From the NCBI GenBank assembly GCA_963767475.1, contig CAVYEI010000002.1, positions 62,001 through 126,000 on the forward strand: a DNA stretch of 64,000 nt, read 5' to 3'. Source of the DNA: WHSW01 sp963767475. Lineage in GTDB: Bacteria; Actinomycetota; Thermoleophilia; Solirubrobacterales; 70-9. A program made the translations under genes and the position numbers. Below, piece after piece: positions 26,037 to 34,335 of the stretch (the stretch's first letter is position 1; every line of letters starts with the position of its first letter). The notes below the pieces were generated by a model. That model saw nothing but the letters and a program-made list of their open reading frames with translations, was not told the origin of the DNA and ran no database searches.

Positions 26037-26560
26037 GACGCCGTCGCCACCTTCTTGTACTGGTGGTAGACGGCTGCGATCTCTTCGCGCTCGAGCAGCA
26101 GGGCCAGCGCCTCGCCGAGACGCTCGCGCTCGGTGTCGGTAAGCGAGGCCGCGAACTGGCCCAGGCCCTCGAGCCGGGCGGCGACGACGCGCTGGGAAAG
26201 CTGTTCGCCCGCCGGCGTCAGCGAGAGACGCTTCTGGCGGCGGTCGGTCTCATCCTCGATCCGGGCGACGAGGTCGCGGTTGACGAGCTCATCGACGGCC
26301 CTGCTGGCGGAGGGAAGCGAGAGCCCGAGCTTCTCGGCTAGCGGCTTCAGCGTCGAGCGCTCGTCGACGGCCCCGGCGAGCGTCATCAGCACCTTCGTCT
26401 GGGTGAAGGTGAGGCCGCTTTCGTCGATCACCCGGATCGCGGTGCCGCCGTCGGAGCTCATGCACCGCAGCATCACCGCGCCCAGCCGGTAGCCGAGCTC
26501 GCGATCGCTCGCGCTCAGGGGCGGGTGCGTGTCTTCGGCGAGCTGAGAGCTAGGTTCCAC
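26033..26560 (-). CDS. MarR-family transcriptional regulator
   Basis: A 175-residue winged-helix regulator. The recognition region is LKPLAEKLGLSLPSASRAVDE, followed by the wing DLVARIEDETDRRQKRLSLT, with dimerisation helices on both sides. The start GTG 26560 is preferred to an upstream TTG because the two palindromes at 26572-26602 then lie just outside the gene, where an autoregulatory operator belongs. It probably represses the pump with which it overlaps, and itself, and lets go on binding a phenolic or drug-like ligand. Confidence 0.92.
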   Translation of the reverse strand: MEPSSQLAEDTHPPLSASDRELGYRLGAVMLRCMSSDGGTAIRVIDESGLTFTQTKVLMTLAGAVDERSTLKPLAEKLGLSLPSASRAVDELVNRDLVARIEDETDRRQKRLSLTPAGEQLSQRVVAARLEGLGQFAASLTDTERERLGEALALLLEREEIAAVYHQYKKVATAS

Positions 26561-26571
26561 ATCAGGAATTA

Positions 26572-26602
26572 TTGCGCTTCTGCAACTATTCCGCAAGCGG
26601 AA
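26572..26602. promoter_or_regulatory. Candidate MarR operator: two adjacent palindromes
   Basis: TTGC-N6-GCAA at 26572-26585 is followed at 26589-26602 by TTCCGC-AA-GCGGAA, a perfect 6-bp inverted repeat. Both lie in a locally AT-rich patch 12-42 bp upstream of the MarR start codon. Position and symmetry fit an autoregulatory MarR site; binding is inferred. Confidence 0.5.
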
Positions 26603-26777
26603 GGAGTGTGACGTGGATCACAGATGGTCATCGCCGCGAATCGCTAAAGGTTCTTGCGCCGCCTGCCGATAGAGGGGCTAGCGACGTCCATCTGGGCGTC
26701 GTTACTCGTTTGGGCCTCGATCGCAAAGGCCGCAAACAAGGGCGATCCGGCGCCGCTTTTCCCTCCGGGGCCGCCTC

Positions 26778-26783
26778 TAGGGT
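26778..26783 (+). promoter_or_regulatory. bioA: -10 box TAGGGT for bioA
   Basis: TANNNT hexamer, identical to the one before bioD, ending 12 nt before ATG 26796. Here the short leader contains GGGAG, so a ribosome site may be used. Confidence 0.4.
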
Positions 26784-26795
26784 CGGGAGCGGCGA

Positions 26796-28118
26796 ATGTC
26801 GGAATCCACCACCGAGCTCGATCACCGGCACCTCTGGCACCCGTTCACGCAACAGCGCGACTGGTGCTCCGAGCAGCCGTTGGTGATCGAGCGAGCGGAA
26901 GGCACCGACCTCGTGGACGTTGAGGGGCGGCGCTACATCGACGGCGTCTCCTCACTGTGGTGCAACGTCCACGGCCATCGTCACCCCCTCATCGACCAGG
27001 CGCTGCGCGACCAGCTCGATCGGGTCGCACACTCGACCATGCTCGGGCTCACACATCCCGGCGCGGCGGAGCTGGCCGCGCGCCTGGTCGAGCTTGCGCC
27101 GCCGGGGCTCGAGCGCGTCTTCTACTCCGAGTCCGGCTCGACCGCGGTCGAGATCGCCCTCAAGATGGCGTTTCAGTACTGGCGCCAGCGCGACGGCGAG
27201 CGCTGCCCGCGGACCTCGTTCGTCTGCCTCACCGACGGCTACCACGGCGACACGATCGGCTCCGTATCGGTCGGCGGGATCGATCTCTTCCACGGCGCCT
27301 TCGGCCCGCTGCTGTTCAAGACCTACCGCGTCGACCCCGGTGACGAGCGGCGGCTCGAGCGGGTGCTGGACCTGCACGCGCACGAGATCTCCGCGGTGAT
27401 CGTCGAGCCGCTGGTCCAGGGCGCGGCCGGGATCAAGGTCCAGCCGCCCGGCTTCCTGCATCGCGTTCGCGAGCTCACCGGCGAGCACGGGGTGTTCATG
27501 ATCGCCGACGAGGTCGCCACCGGCTTCGGCCGCACCGGGACGATGTTCGCCTGCGAGCAGGAGCGCGTCGCGCCCGATTTCCTCTGCCTCGGCAAGGGCC
27601 TCACGGGCGGCTATCTGCCGCTGGCGGCGACGCTGGCGACCGAGCGCGTCTACGAGGGCTTTCTGGGCGCCTCCGACGAGTACCGCACCTTCTTTCACGG
27701 CCACACCTTCACCGGCAACCCGCTCGGCTGTGCGGCGGCGCTCGCCAGCCTCGAGGTCTTTCGCTCCGAGCAGACGCTGCTGCGGCTGCAACCGAAGATC
27801 CGCTTACTCGCCGAGCTACTCGGCGATCTGGAGCGGATGCCCGAGGTCGCCGAGGTCCGCGGCCGCGGCTTCATGGTCGGCGTCGACCTCGGCCAGCACG
27901 ATCCGGCCCTTCGGATCGGCCACCGCGTGGCGCTCGAGGCCCGGGCGCGCGGCGCGATCGTCCGCCCGCTCGGCGACACGGTGATCCTGATGCCCCCGCT
28001 GGCGATCTCGAAGGAGGACCTGCGCCGCCTGGTCGAGATCGTCGCCGACTCGATCGAGGTCGCCTGGGACTCGGCATACGGGACCGAGCAGCCGCTCGAG
28101 TTGCGCGCCGCGGCCTAG
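26796..28118 (+). CDS. bioA: Adenosylmethionine-8-amino-7-oxononanoate aminotransferase (DAPA synthase)
   Basis: A 440-residue class III PLP aminotransferase. It converts KAPA to DAPA with SAM as amino donor. Lys-267 in LCLGKGLTGGYLPLAATL binds PLP, with DEVATGFGRTGTMFACE before it. The N-terminal HLWHPFTQQ and SSLWCNVHGH, and the substrate segment HGHTFTGNP, are specific for BioA against other class III enzymes. It is divergent from the MarR gene with 235 bp between the starts, and followed 23 bp later by an alpha/beta hydrolase gene. Confidence 0.95.
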   Translation: MSESTTELDHRHLWHPFTQQRDWCSEQPLVIERAEGTDLVDVEGRRYIDGVSSLWCNVHGHRHPLIDQALRDQLDRVAHSTMLGLTHPGAAELAARLVELAPPGLERVFYSESGSTAVEIALKMAFQYWRQRDGERCPRTSFVCLTDGYHGDTIGSVSVGGIDLFHGAFGPLLFKTYRVDPGDERRLERVLDLHAHEISAVIVEPLVQGAAGIKVQPPGFLHRVRELTGEHGVFMIADEVATGFGRTGTMFACEQERVAPDFLCLGKGLTGGYLPLAATLATERVYEGFLGASDEYRTFFHGHTFTGNPLGCAAALASLEVFRSEQTLLRLQPKIRLLAELLGDLERMPEVAEVRGRGFMVGVDLGQHDPALRIGHRVALEARARGAIVRPLGDTVILMPPLAISKEDLRRLVEIVADSIEVAWDSAYGTEQPLELRAAA

Positions 28119-28129
28119 AAACCGTGCCG

Positions 28130-28135
28130 TAACTT
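28130..28135 (+). promoter_or_regulatory. -10 box TAACTT for the hydrolase gene at 28142
   Basis: TANNNT hexamer ending 6 nt before the ATG, the exact spacing for a leaderless start. It suggests transcription independent of bioA. Confidence 0.45.
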
Positions 28136-28141
28136 CCCGCG

Positions 28142-28882
28142 ATGAGCGATATCGCCGTGGTTCGCGAGGGCGAGGGCCCCGAGTTGCTGCTCGTCCACGG
28201 GGGCGCCGGCCCGCAGACCACCTGGGGCGCGCTGATGCCGCTGGCCCAACGGTGGACGCTCGCACTCGTGCACCGGCGGGGTTATCCGCCAAGCCCTGAG
28301 CCGCCACGCGGACGCCAGGACTTCGAGCTCGACGCGGCCGACATCGCGCCCCTGCTCGAGACCCGCCCCCACGTCGTCGCTCACTCCTACGGCGTCCTCG
28401 GGACGCTGATCGCCGCCGGTCGCGACCCGGCGAGCGTCCGCTCGCTCACCCTGATCGAGCCGCCGCTCTACCGCGTCGCTCCCGGCGACCCCGAGGTCGC
28501 CCGGCTCGAGCGGATGGGCGACGCCGTGCTCACCCACGGTCTCGATACCGACGCCGCCACGCTGCGCGAGTTTCTTCAGCTCGCGGGCGCACCCGACGTC
28601 GGCGACGGCCCGCTCTCCGACGATGTCGCCCGCGGTGTGATCCGCGCCCACGGCGGCCGGCTTCCCGGAGAGGCGCGCCCCGATCTGGCCCGCCTGCGCG
28701 AGGCCGGCGTCGCGTCGCTGGTCGCTTCCGGCGATCACGCGCCAGGGATCGAGCGGATCTGCGACGGGCTTGCCGCGGCGCTTGATTCCGAGCGGCTTGT
28801 CGCTCCAGGGGCCGGCCACTTCGTCGCCGCAGCTCCCGGCTTCACCGACCGGCTCGAGCGCTTTCTGCTCTCGGTGAGCTGA
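28142..28882 (+). CDS. Alpha/beta hydrolase
   Basis: A 246-residue hydrolase with oxyanion-hole HGGAG (residues 19-23), nucleophile Ser in AHSYGVLG (a shortened x-H-S-x-G elbow), acid in VASGDHAPG and catalytic His in GAGHFVAAA. There is no signal peptide. Position directly after bioA raises the possibility of a BioH-like pimeloyl-ACP methyl-ester esterase, but no bioC is seen and the sequence does not show BioH-specific marks. A general esterase or thioesterase is equally likely. Confidence 0.85.
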   Translation: MSDIAVVREGEGPELLLVHGGAGPQTTWGALMPLAQRWTLALVHRRGYPPSPEPPRGRQDFELDAADIAPLLETRPHVVAHSYGVLGTLIAAGRDPASVRSLTLIEPPLYRVAPGDPEVARLERMGDAVLTHGLDTDAATLREFLQLAGAPDVGDGPLSDDVARGVIRAHGGRLPGEARPDLARLREAGVASLVASGDHAPGIERICDGLAAALDSERLVAPGAGHFVAAAPGFTDRLERFLLSVS

Positions 28883-28897
28883 AACGCGGCGTGGGCG

Positions 28898-28903
28898 TAA
28901 CGT
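28898..28903 (+). promoter_or_regulatory. -10 box TAACGT for homoserine dehydrogenase
   Basis: TANNNT hexamer ending 8 nt before ATG 28912. It lies downstream of the alternative GTG at 28891 and therefore supports the ATG. Confidence 0.5.
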
Positions 28904-28911
28904 CCGCGGGC

Positions 28912-29970
28912 ATGCACTCTGCCGCCACCCGGCCGATCCGCGTCTGGGTCGTCGGCTTCGGGACCGTCGGGCAATGGCTCGTCCGGGCCCTGAACGGCCG
29001 CGGCGCCGAGTTCCGCGACCGCTACGGCCTTTCGTTCGAAGTCGTCGGCCTGGCGAACCGGCGCGACGGCTTTGTCTATCGCGAGGACGGGATCGACACC
29101 GGCGCCGCTCTCGCACAGGCGGCCGCCGGCAACTCGCTGGGCGAGCTGGAGGGCGTCGGCCTCTGGCCCGCGGCACTCGACGGGCTGCGCGCGACCGAGG
29201 CCGACGTCCTGGTCGAGACCAGCGCGAGCCTGCCACCGAGCGGCGAACCCGGGCGCGCACACCTCGCGCATGCGCTCGAACGCGGCATTCCCGCCGTGAC
29301 CTCCAACAAGTGGCCGCTCGCGCTTCACGGCCTCGAGCTGATCGAGCTGGCCCGCAGCCGGGAGACCAGCCTGCGGGCGGAGTCAACGGTGATGTCCGGC
29401 ACGCCGGTCGTGCGCGCGCTGACCGACGGCCTCGCCGGGGCGATGCCGGCTTCCCTGCGCGGCGTCCTCAACGCAACCGCGAACTTCGTCCTCACCGAGA
29501 TCGACGCCGGCAGTAGCTACGCGGATGCCCTGGCGGAGGCGCAACGCGCGGGCCTCGCGGAGCGAGATCCGAGCGCCGACGTCGACGGCCACGACGCGGT
29601 CGCCAAGCTGATGATCCTGGCTGCGCTGGTGCTCGGGCGCCAACTCACCCTCGAGCAGGTCGATCGTCGCGGGATCTCGTCGGTGACCGAGGACCAGATC
29701 GAGCGGGCGAGGCCGGCCGGGCTGCGGATCCGCGAGCTCGCAACGCTGGATCTCTCGGTCGCGGAATCGGCGACCGCGCGGATCGAGCCGATCGCCCTCG
29801 GCGCCGACGATCCGCTGGCCCGCGTCGACGGCACCGACAACGCGGTCATCTGCCGGGCAGAGCCGCTGGGCGAGATCACGGTGATCGGGCCCGGCGCCGG
29901 AATCGAGCTCGCCGGCCAGGGCGTGCTCAGCGACCTGATCGACGTCGGCCGGCGGGCGCGCGGGATCTAA
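28912..29970 (+). CDS. hom: Homoserine dehydrogenase
   Basis: A 352-residue NAD(P)-dependent enzyme that reduces aspartate semialdehyde to homoserine on the way to threonine, isoleucine and methionine. The Rossmann motif is VVGFGTVGQWL at about 11-21. ETSAS and TSNKWPLAL are at the expected catalytic and cofactor places, and GVLNATANFVLTEI plus DVDGHDAVAKLMILA form the substrate domain, with the Asp and Lys pairs of the family. No ACT domain follows, so feedback control would need another protein. The gene ends 4 bp inside the convergent MOSC gene. Confidence 0.9.
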   Translation: MHSAATRPIRVWVVGFGTVGQWLVRALNGRGAEFRDRYGLSFEVVGLANRRDGFVYREDGIDTGAALAQAAAGNSLGELEGVGLWPAALDGLRATEADVLVETSASLPPSGEPGRAHLAHALERGIPAVTSNKWPLALHGLELIELARSRETSLRAESTVMSGTPVVRALTDGLAGAMPASLRGVLNATANFVLTEIDAGSSYADALAEAQRAGLAERDPSADVDGHDAVAKLMILAALVLGRQLTLEQVDRRGISSVTEDQIERARPAGLRIRELATLDLSVAESATARIEPIALGADDPLARVDGTDNAVICRAEPLGEITVIGPGAGIELAGQGVLSDLIDVGRRARGI

Positions 29971-30524
29971 ACCGGCTCCAGCGGCAGGTGCGGCGTCGGC
30001 GGCAGCTCGGCGATCACCGAATCCCCAGGACGCACCTCCCCGTCGTCGAGCACGATCGCCATCACGCCGGCCTTGCGGACCAGAGCGCCGTCGTCGGCGC
30101 GGTCCAGGGTCGCCGCCATCAGACCGGGGGCGATCCCGTCGAGCTGCGCGCAGGGGTTGCGCAGTCCGGTGACCTCGATCCGGGCTCGATCGCCGAGGCG
30201 CAGGCGGGTACCGCGCGGCAGCGCGAGCAGATCGATGCCGACCGTGGTCAGGTTCTCGCCCATCTCCCCCGGCTCGATCTCGAAGCCGCGCTCGAGCAGC
30301 TCGTGGTGGAGCTCGGAATGGATCAGGTGGACCTGGCGCAGGTTGGGCTGCGTCGGGTCGCGGCGCACCCGTGAGAGGTGTTGGACCGTCTCGCCCGCAT
30401 GCGCGTCGCCCTCGACTCCGAGCCCGGCGAGCAGCCGGACGCTGTCGCGGTTTCGCTTGCCCGGCCCGTGGTTGGAGCCGCGGCTGACGGCGAGGATCGC
30501 CGGCGCGGGCGCTTCCTGGCTCAC
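29967..30524 (-). CDS. MOSC-domain protein
   Basis: A 185-residue MOSC protein. The fold begins at AVSRGSNHGPG; LGVEGDAHAG and the conserved cysteine in VTGLRNPCAQLDGI mark the domain known from the C-terminus of molybdenum-cofactor sulfurases and YiiM/YuaD-type enzymes. It may handle sulfur or reduce N-hydroxylated bases together with Moco; the partner is unknown. The start is GTG 30524 with a TAACGT box 6 nt before it. Confidence 0.88.
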   Translation of the reverse strand: MSQEAPAPAILAVSRGSNHGPGKRNRDSVRLLAGLGVEGDAHAGETVQHLSRVRRDPTQPNLRQVHLIHSELHHELLERGFEIEPGEMGENLTTVGIDLLALPRGTRLRLGDRARIEVTGLRNPCAQLDGIAPGLMAATLDRADDGALVRKAGVMAIVLDDGEVRPGDSVIAELPPTPHLPLEPV

Positions 30525-30530
30525 CCGCCC

Positions 30531-30536
30531 ACGTTA
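30531..30536 (-). promoter_or_regulatory. -10 box TAACGT for the MOSC gene
   Basis: Minus-strand TANNNT hexamer ending 6 nt before GTG 30524, indicating a leaderless transcript. Confidence 0.5.
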
Positions 30537-30587
30537 GCCGCCGATACTGCCCTTGTGACGGATCGTCGGCGCCGCCGTAGTACGGCC

Positions 30588-31124
30588 ATGAATCAGACGC
30601 TCGTCGCCCCGGCGATCGAGGCACCGTCGGAGGCGGAGGTCGCATTCGACGCCCTCTATCGCTCCAGCCGCGACGACATCTATGCCTACGTCAGCGGACT
30701 GTTGCGTGACCGCAGCGCGGCCGAGGACGTAACCGCGCAGGCATTCGAGCGCGCCTACCGGAGGCGGTCGAGCTTCAAGCCCGAGCGCGGAACGCACCGG
30801 GCCTGGCTCTTCGGCATCGCCCGCAACGCGGCGCTCGACGAGCTGCGCCGCCGCAGCCGCCACGCGGAGCTGACCACCGAGCCCGAGGACGTGGCGGCGG
30901 CCGGGGCACACGAGGAGGCGGCGGAGACCGCGCTGCGGCGCTCGATCCTGAGCGCCGGGCTGGCCAAGCTCTCGGCCCGCGAGCGCGAGCTGATCGCGCT
31001 CAAGTACTTCGCCGGCCTCTCCAACGCCGAGATCGCCGCGGTGATCGAGGTCAGCGAGTCGAACGCGGGCACGAAGCTGCACCGCGCCATGGAGAAGCTG
31101 AGGGAGGCCTGCGATGAGGATTGA
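30588..31124 (+). CDS. ECF-type RNA polymerase sigma factor
   Basis: A 178-residue sigma-70 family factor with only regions 2 and 4. Region 2 spans about 18-85 (YRSSRDDIYAYVSGLLRD, then AEDVTAQAFERAYRR). Region 4 spans about 120-175 (LSARERELIALKYFAGLSN, then AEIAAVIEVSESNAGTKLHR). GTG at 30555 would add 11 basic residues; ATG 30588 is preferred. The 3' end overlaps the next gene by 11 bp, the common arrangement of a sigma factor with a membrane partner that controls it. Confidence 0.9.
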   Translation: MNQTLVAPAIEAPSEAEVAFDALYRSSRDDIYAYVSGLLRDRSAAEDVTAQAFERAYRRRSSFKPERGTHRAWLFGIARNAALDELRRRSRHAELTTEPEDVAAAGAHEEAAETALRRSILSAGLAKLSARERELIALKYFAGLSNAEIAAVIEVSESNAGTKLHRAMEKLREACDED

Positions 31125-32286
31125 CGAGCTGGAGCGCGAGCTGCGCGCCGAGCGTCCGGAGCCGAGCCTCGACTTCGCCCGGCGGCTGGACGAGTGGGCC
31201 GAGGCCGGGTTTCCGCGCGATCGCGGGCTCGGCCCGCGGACCGCGGCAGGCAAGGGGCCGCTGGCGCGCGCCTGGGACCGCCTCACCTCCACCCCGCCAC
31301 GACGGATCCTGCTCCCGGCCGGGGCGGTGGCGACGATCGTAGTCGTCGCCGGCGTCGTCATCGGCCAGGCCGACCGGATCTCCGGCGGCTCCGACGACAG
31401 CTCGCTGACCGTGGCCGAGCCGGCTGAGAAGCCCGATCCTGCCCAGCTCGAGGATCAGTTGTCCAGTGGGGGCGAGAAGCCGAGCGGGTCCGCAACCGAG
31501 GCGGCGCCTGTCGTCCCGGACGCGGCGGCCAGCGACGAGTACAACCTCGATCTCCCGGCCAGCGCCGAGGCCGGGCGCGCCGGCAACGGCATCGCCCGCG
31601 GTTCCGATGAGCGGATCGTCGACGCGACCGCGCGGATGACGCTCGGCGCCGAGCCGGACGAGGTCCAGGAGGTCGCCAACGGCGTGGTCGAGGTCGCCGA
31701 CCGATACGACGGCGTCGTGCTCACCTCGCAGGTGACCTCCGATCAGGCCGGCGCGCGCGCGTCGTTCGAGCTCGAGATCCCGTTCAAGCAGCTCGACGCC
31801 GCGCTCGCCGACCTCTCCGGGCTCGCCGACGTGATCTCGCGCACCGAAGCCGGCGAGGACATCACCGCCAGGGCGGTGCGGGCGCGCAAGGAGCTCGCTC
31901 AGACGCTCGAGCGGATTCGCGAGGCCAGGATCGAGCTGATCAAGGCCGACACGCGCGAGGAGCGACTGGTGCTCAAGTCCCAGATCGCCTCGCTCGAGGC
32001 GAGCGCCGACGCGCAGGCGGCGGAGCTCAACGGGGTCAAGCGCCAAGGTCGCTTCGCGACTGTGAACGTCGAGGTCACCTCCAACGGACCGGCTTCCGAC
32101 GACGACGGCTGGAGCCTCGGCGACGCGCTCGACGACGCCGGCCGCGTGCTCGAGGTGGTCGCCGGGATAGCCTTGATCGCGCTTGCGATCCTGCTCCCCC
32201 TCTCCCTGATCGCCGCCCTCGCCGCCTTCGCGATCACCCGCAGCCGCAAGCGCGGCCGCGAGCAGGCGCTCGATCGCAAGAGTTGA
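31114..32286 (+). CDS. DUF4349 membrane protein, possible anti-sigma partner
   Basis: A 390-residue protein with a cytoplasmic N-terminus (1-65), a TM helix at about 67-87 (LLPAGAVATIVVVAGVVIG), an extracytoplasmic DUF4349 domain at about 165-330 and a second TM region near 345-375. DUF4349 marks seen are ARMTLGAEPDEV, VASRYDGVV-like VADRYDGVVLTSQV, an FELEIPFKQLDAAL strand, and a coiled coil around LERIREARIELIKADTREER. The 11-bp overlap with the sigma factor and the DFARRLDEWAEAGF segment at the N-terminus suggest that the cytoplasmic tail binds the sigma factor. This is inference; no zinc-finger anti-sigma motif is present. Confidence 0.8.
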   Translation: MRIDELERELRAERPEPSLDFARRLDEWAEAGFPRDRGLGPRTAAGKGPLARAWDRLTSTPPRRILLPAGAVATIVVVAGVVIGQADRISGGSDDSSLTVAEPAEKPDPAQLEDQLSSGGEKPSGSATEAAPVVPDAAASDEYNLDLPASAEAGRAGNGIARGSDERIVDATARMTLGAEPDEVQEVANGVVEVADRYDGVVLTSQVTSDQAGARASFELEIPFKQLDAALADLSGLADVISRTEAGEDITARAVRARKELAQTLERIREARIELIKADTREERLVLKSQIASLEASADAQAAELNGVKRQGRFATVNVEVTSNGPASDDDGWSLGDALDDAGRVLEVVAGIALIALAILLPLSLIAALAAFAITRSRKRGREQALDRKS

Positions 32287-32416
32287 TGCATGCATCGGCT
32301 CCGGGAGGTCTGCCCACGCCGCGGCGAAATAAGTTGATGCCGTAGGTCGGGGTGCCGTCGCCGAAGGTCGGAAGGCCGAAGGCAACTCCGTTCTACGCGT
32401 TCTAAAGGGGATAGTG

Positions 32417-33970
32417 ATGGCTGAACTTGGCTTTCGCGTTCGTTTTCCGGGTCTTCTCGCCGCGCTCGGGCTGGTTGCCTGCGCGCTCCTTGCCGCACCG
32501 GCCGCTGAAGCGGGCACCTACGAGGCGCGCTTCTGCGTCGACGGGGTCAGCGACGACGGGGACCGGGGGCCGTTCGAGCGCTCGGGCAACGAAACCGTCT
32601 TCGGGCTCTCCAATGCCTGCGGCAACGCCAACGGGCTGCGGGTGAGCCAGAACGCCGGCAACGCGGGCAACGACGGGGTCTTCGGCCGCTGGCTCGCCGA
32701 GCGCCCGGACGGGATCGCCGTCACCCGGATCGACTACAAGGCCAAGGGCGGCGAGCAGTCGGGCGGCTACTTCCCGCAGGTGATCGGCACCGCCTCGGAC
32801 GGGCTCGGCATCCTCAACGGGGGTCAGGAGCTCGACGGCTCGTACAAGCCCTTCTCGGTCACGGGAGACATGCGCCGCTTCGGCGTGCAGCTGATCTGCC
32901 AGACCGGCGGCAGCGCCTGCGCCGATACGCCGCCCGGCGCCCCCGAGGTCGGGGTCAAGGACGTCAGGTACACGCTCTCCGACGCGAGCGCACCGACGAT
33001 CGCCGTCACCGGAGGCTCACTGTTCGAGGCCCCGGTGCAGACGGGCGCGCAGGCGATCTCCTTCGACGCGTCCGACTCGGGCTCCGGCGTCCGCCGGGCG
33101 ACCGCGGTCGTCAACGGCGAGGACGCCGCCGCGACGTCAGGCAAGTGCGCGCTCGGCAACGGCTTCGCGCTCTCCTTCAAGCCCTGCCCGGCGACCCTCG
33201 GCGGTCAGATCGGACTCGACACCGGCGCGGCGCCATGGCGAAACGGCCGCAACAAGGTCCGCACCTGCGTCGAGGACTACTCGACCGCAAGCCGTGTCTG
33301 CGGGCCGTCGCGGACGGTCCGGGTCCTGAACGGCTGCGTCGGCAACGCGGCGCCGGTTGACACCGGCGCGACGATGACCCTCTCCTGGCCGGGCCAGCGT
33401 GGCGTCGTGCGCTCGCGCCAGGGCCGTGCGAGGAAGGCGACGGTGCGCGTGTTCGGCCCCGCCGCCGTTCCGCTTGCGGGGGCGGCCGTCTGCTTCTCGC
33501 GCGGGATCCCGACCGACGACAAGGGGCTCGAGCGTGTGCTCGCCCCCGGGGCGATCACCGGCGCCGACGGGCGCGCGGCGATCCCCGTCCGCGGGCAGTC
33601 CAGCCGCACCGTGTGGGCGACCTACTGGGCGGGCGCGGAGGGCCCGATCACGAAGCGGATCGAGCTTCGCGTCTCGCCCGCGATCCGGATCGAGCTGCGT
33701 ACGAAGAAGTCGCCGAAGGCCGGCGATGAGATCGGAGTCGTCGCCCTCCTGCGCGGCAAGTACAAGGCCGATCGCACGGTCTGCTTCTACGCCACCCGCC
33801 CGGGCCGCGACCGCTTCGCCTGCGACGAAACCGGTCAGGGCGGCCGCGCGCGGGTGAGCTTCGAGCCAGACCACGCCGGCAAGGTCCGCTTCTACGCCAA
33901 GGTCCCGAACCAGAGCGATTACCCGTATACCCGCGGCCACTCGGCGCGCAAGGCCGTACGGATCGGATGA
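32417..33970 (+). CDS. Secreted protein with Ig-like/beta-sandwich domains, unknown function
   Basis: A 517-residue exported protein with signal peptide at 1-33 (LLAALGLVACALLAAPAAEAG). The N-terminal half contains paired cysteines (RFCVDG, SNACGN, LICQTGGSAC) and is likely a carbohydrate-binding-like beta-sandwich. DASDSGSGVRRATAVVNG near 215-235 is a bacterial Ig-like edge. The C-terminal 180 residues form two further Ig-like modules rich in Lys and Arg. ATG 32417 has the ribosome site AAAGGGG 6 nt upstream. Two copies of AGTTGATGC (32281 and 32332) lie in the 130-bp upstream gap. Confidence 0.75.
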   Translation: MAELGFRVRFPGLLAALGLVACALLAAPAAEAGTYEARFCVDGVSDDGDRGPFERSGNETVFGLSNACGNANGLRVSQNAGNAGNDGVFGRWLAERPDGIAVTRIDYKAKGGEQSGGYFPQVIGTASDGLGILNGGQELDGSYKPFSVTGDMRRFGVQLICQTGGSACADTPPGAPEVGVKDVRYTLSDASAPTIAVTGGSLFEAPVQTGAQAISFDASDSGSGVRRATAVVNGEDAAATSGKCALGNGFALSFKPCPATLGGQIGLDTGAAPWRNGRNKVRTCVEDYSTASRVCGPSRTVRVLNGCVGNAAPVDTGATMTLSWPGQRGVVRSRQGRARKATVRVFGPAAVPLAGAAVCFSRGIPTDDKGLERVLAPGAITGADGRAAIPVRGQSSRTVWATYWAGAEGPITKRIELRVSPAIRIELRTKKSPKAGDEIGVVALLRGKYKADRTVCFYATRPGRDRFACDETGQGGRARVSFEPDHAGKVRFYAKVPNQSDYPYTRGHSARKAVRIG

Positions 33971-34142
33971 GCCGTTAGATGATTGATTGCACGGCCTCGC
34001 GTGCGCGGGGGCGCACGGGGCCGAGCTGGGCGTGGCGATCGGGCGAAGCCCATGCCGGTGGGCATGGGCGAGTCCCGAGCGGCGCGGTCCAGCGACGGGA
34101 TCCGTGCGTCAGCCGCGTGCGTGACGCCGTGGACTCACTCAT

Positions 34143-34328
34143 CTAGTCGTCGTAGGGCTCGAAATCGGCCTTGCGAGCGCCGCAGACGGGGCAGAACCAG
34201 GAGTCGGGGATCTCGTCGAAGTTCGTTCCCGGCGGGATGCCGCCGTCGGGATCGCCGTCGTCGGGGTCGTAGATGAATCCGCACGAGGTGCAGATATAGA
34301 GCTGCTTGGCCGCCGTTTCCGTCGTCAC
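34143..34328 (-). CDS. Rubredoxin
   Basis: A 61-residue one-iron electron carrier. The two Cys-x2-Cys knuckles are ICTSCGFIYDP and FCPVCGARKADF, separated by the typical DGDPDGGIPPGTNFDEIPDSW. The C-terminus PYDD is acidic. I chose GTG 34328 because a TAACCT promoter box lies 7 nt before it. ATG 34349, seven codons upstream, would sit before that box and only 3 bp from the divergent NUDIX start. Its redox partners, such as an alkane monooxygenase or rubredoxin reductase, are not in the window. Confidence 0.92.
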   Translation of the reverse strand: MTTETAAKQLYICTSCGFIYDPDDGDPDGGIPPGTNFDEIPDSWFCPVCGARKADFEPYDD

Positions 34329-34335
34329 TGCAGGC

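Noticed and set aside
28142..28882. Naming the hydrolase bioH
   Set aside because: No bioC nearby, a separate promoter box, and no BioH-specific residues visible; position alone is not enough.
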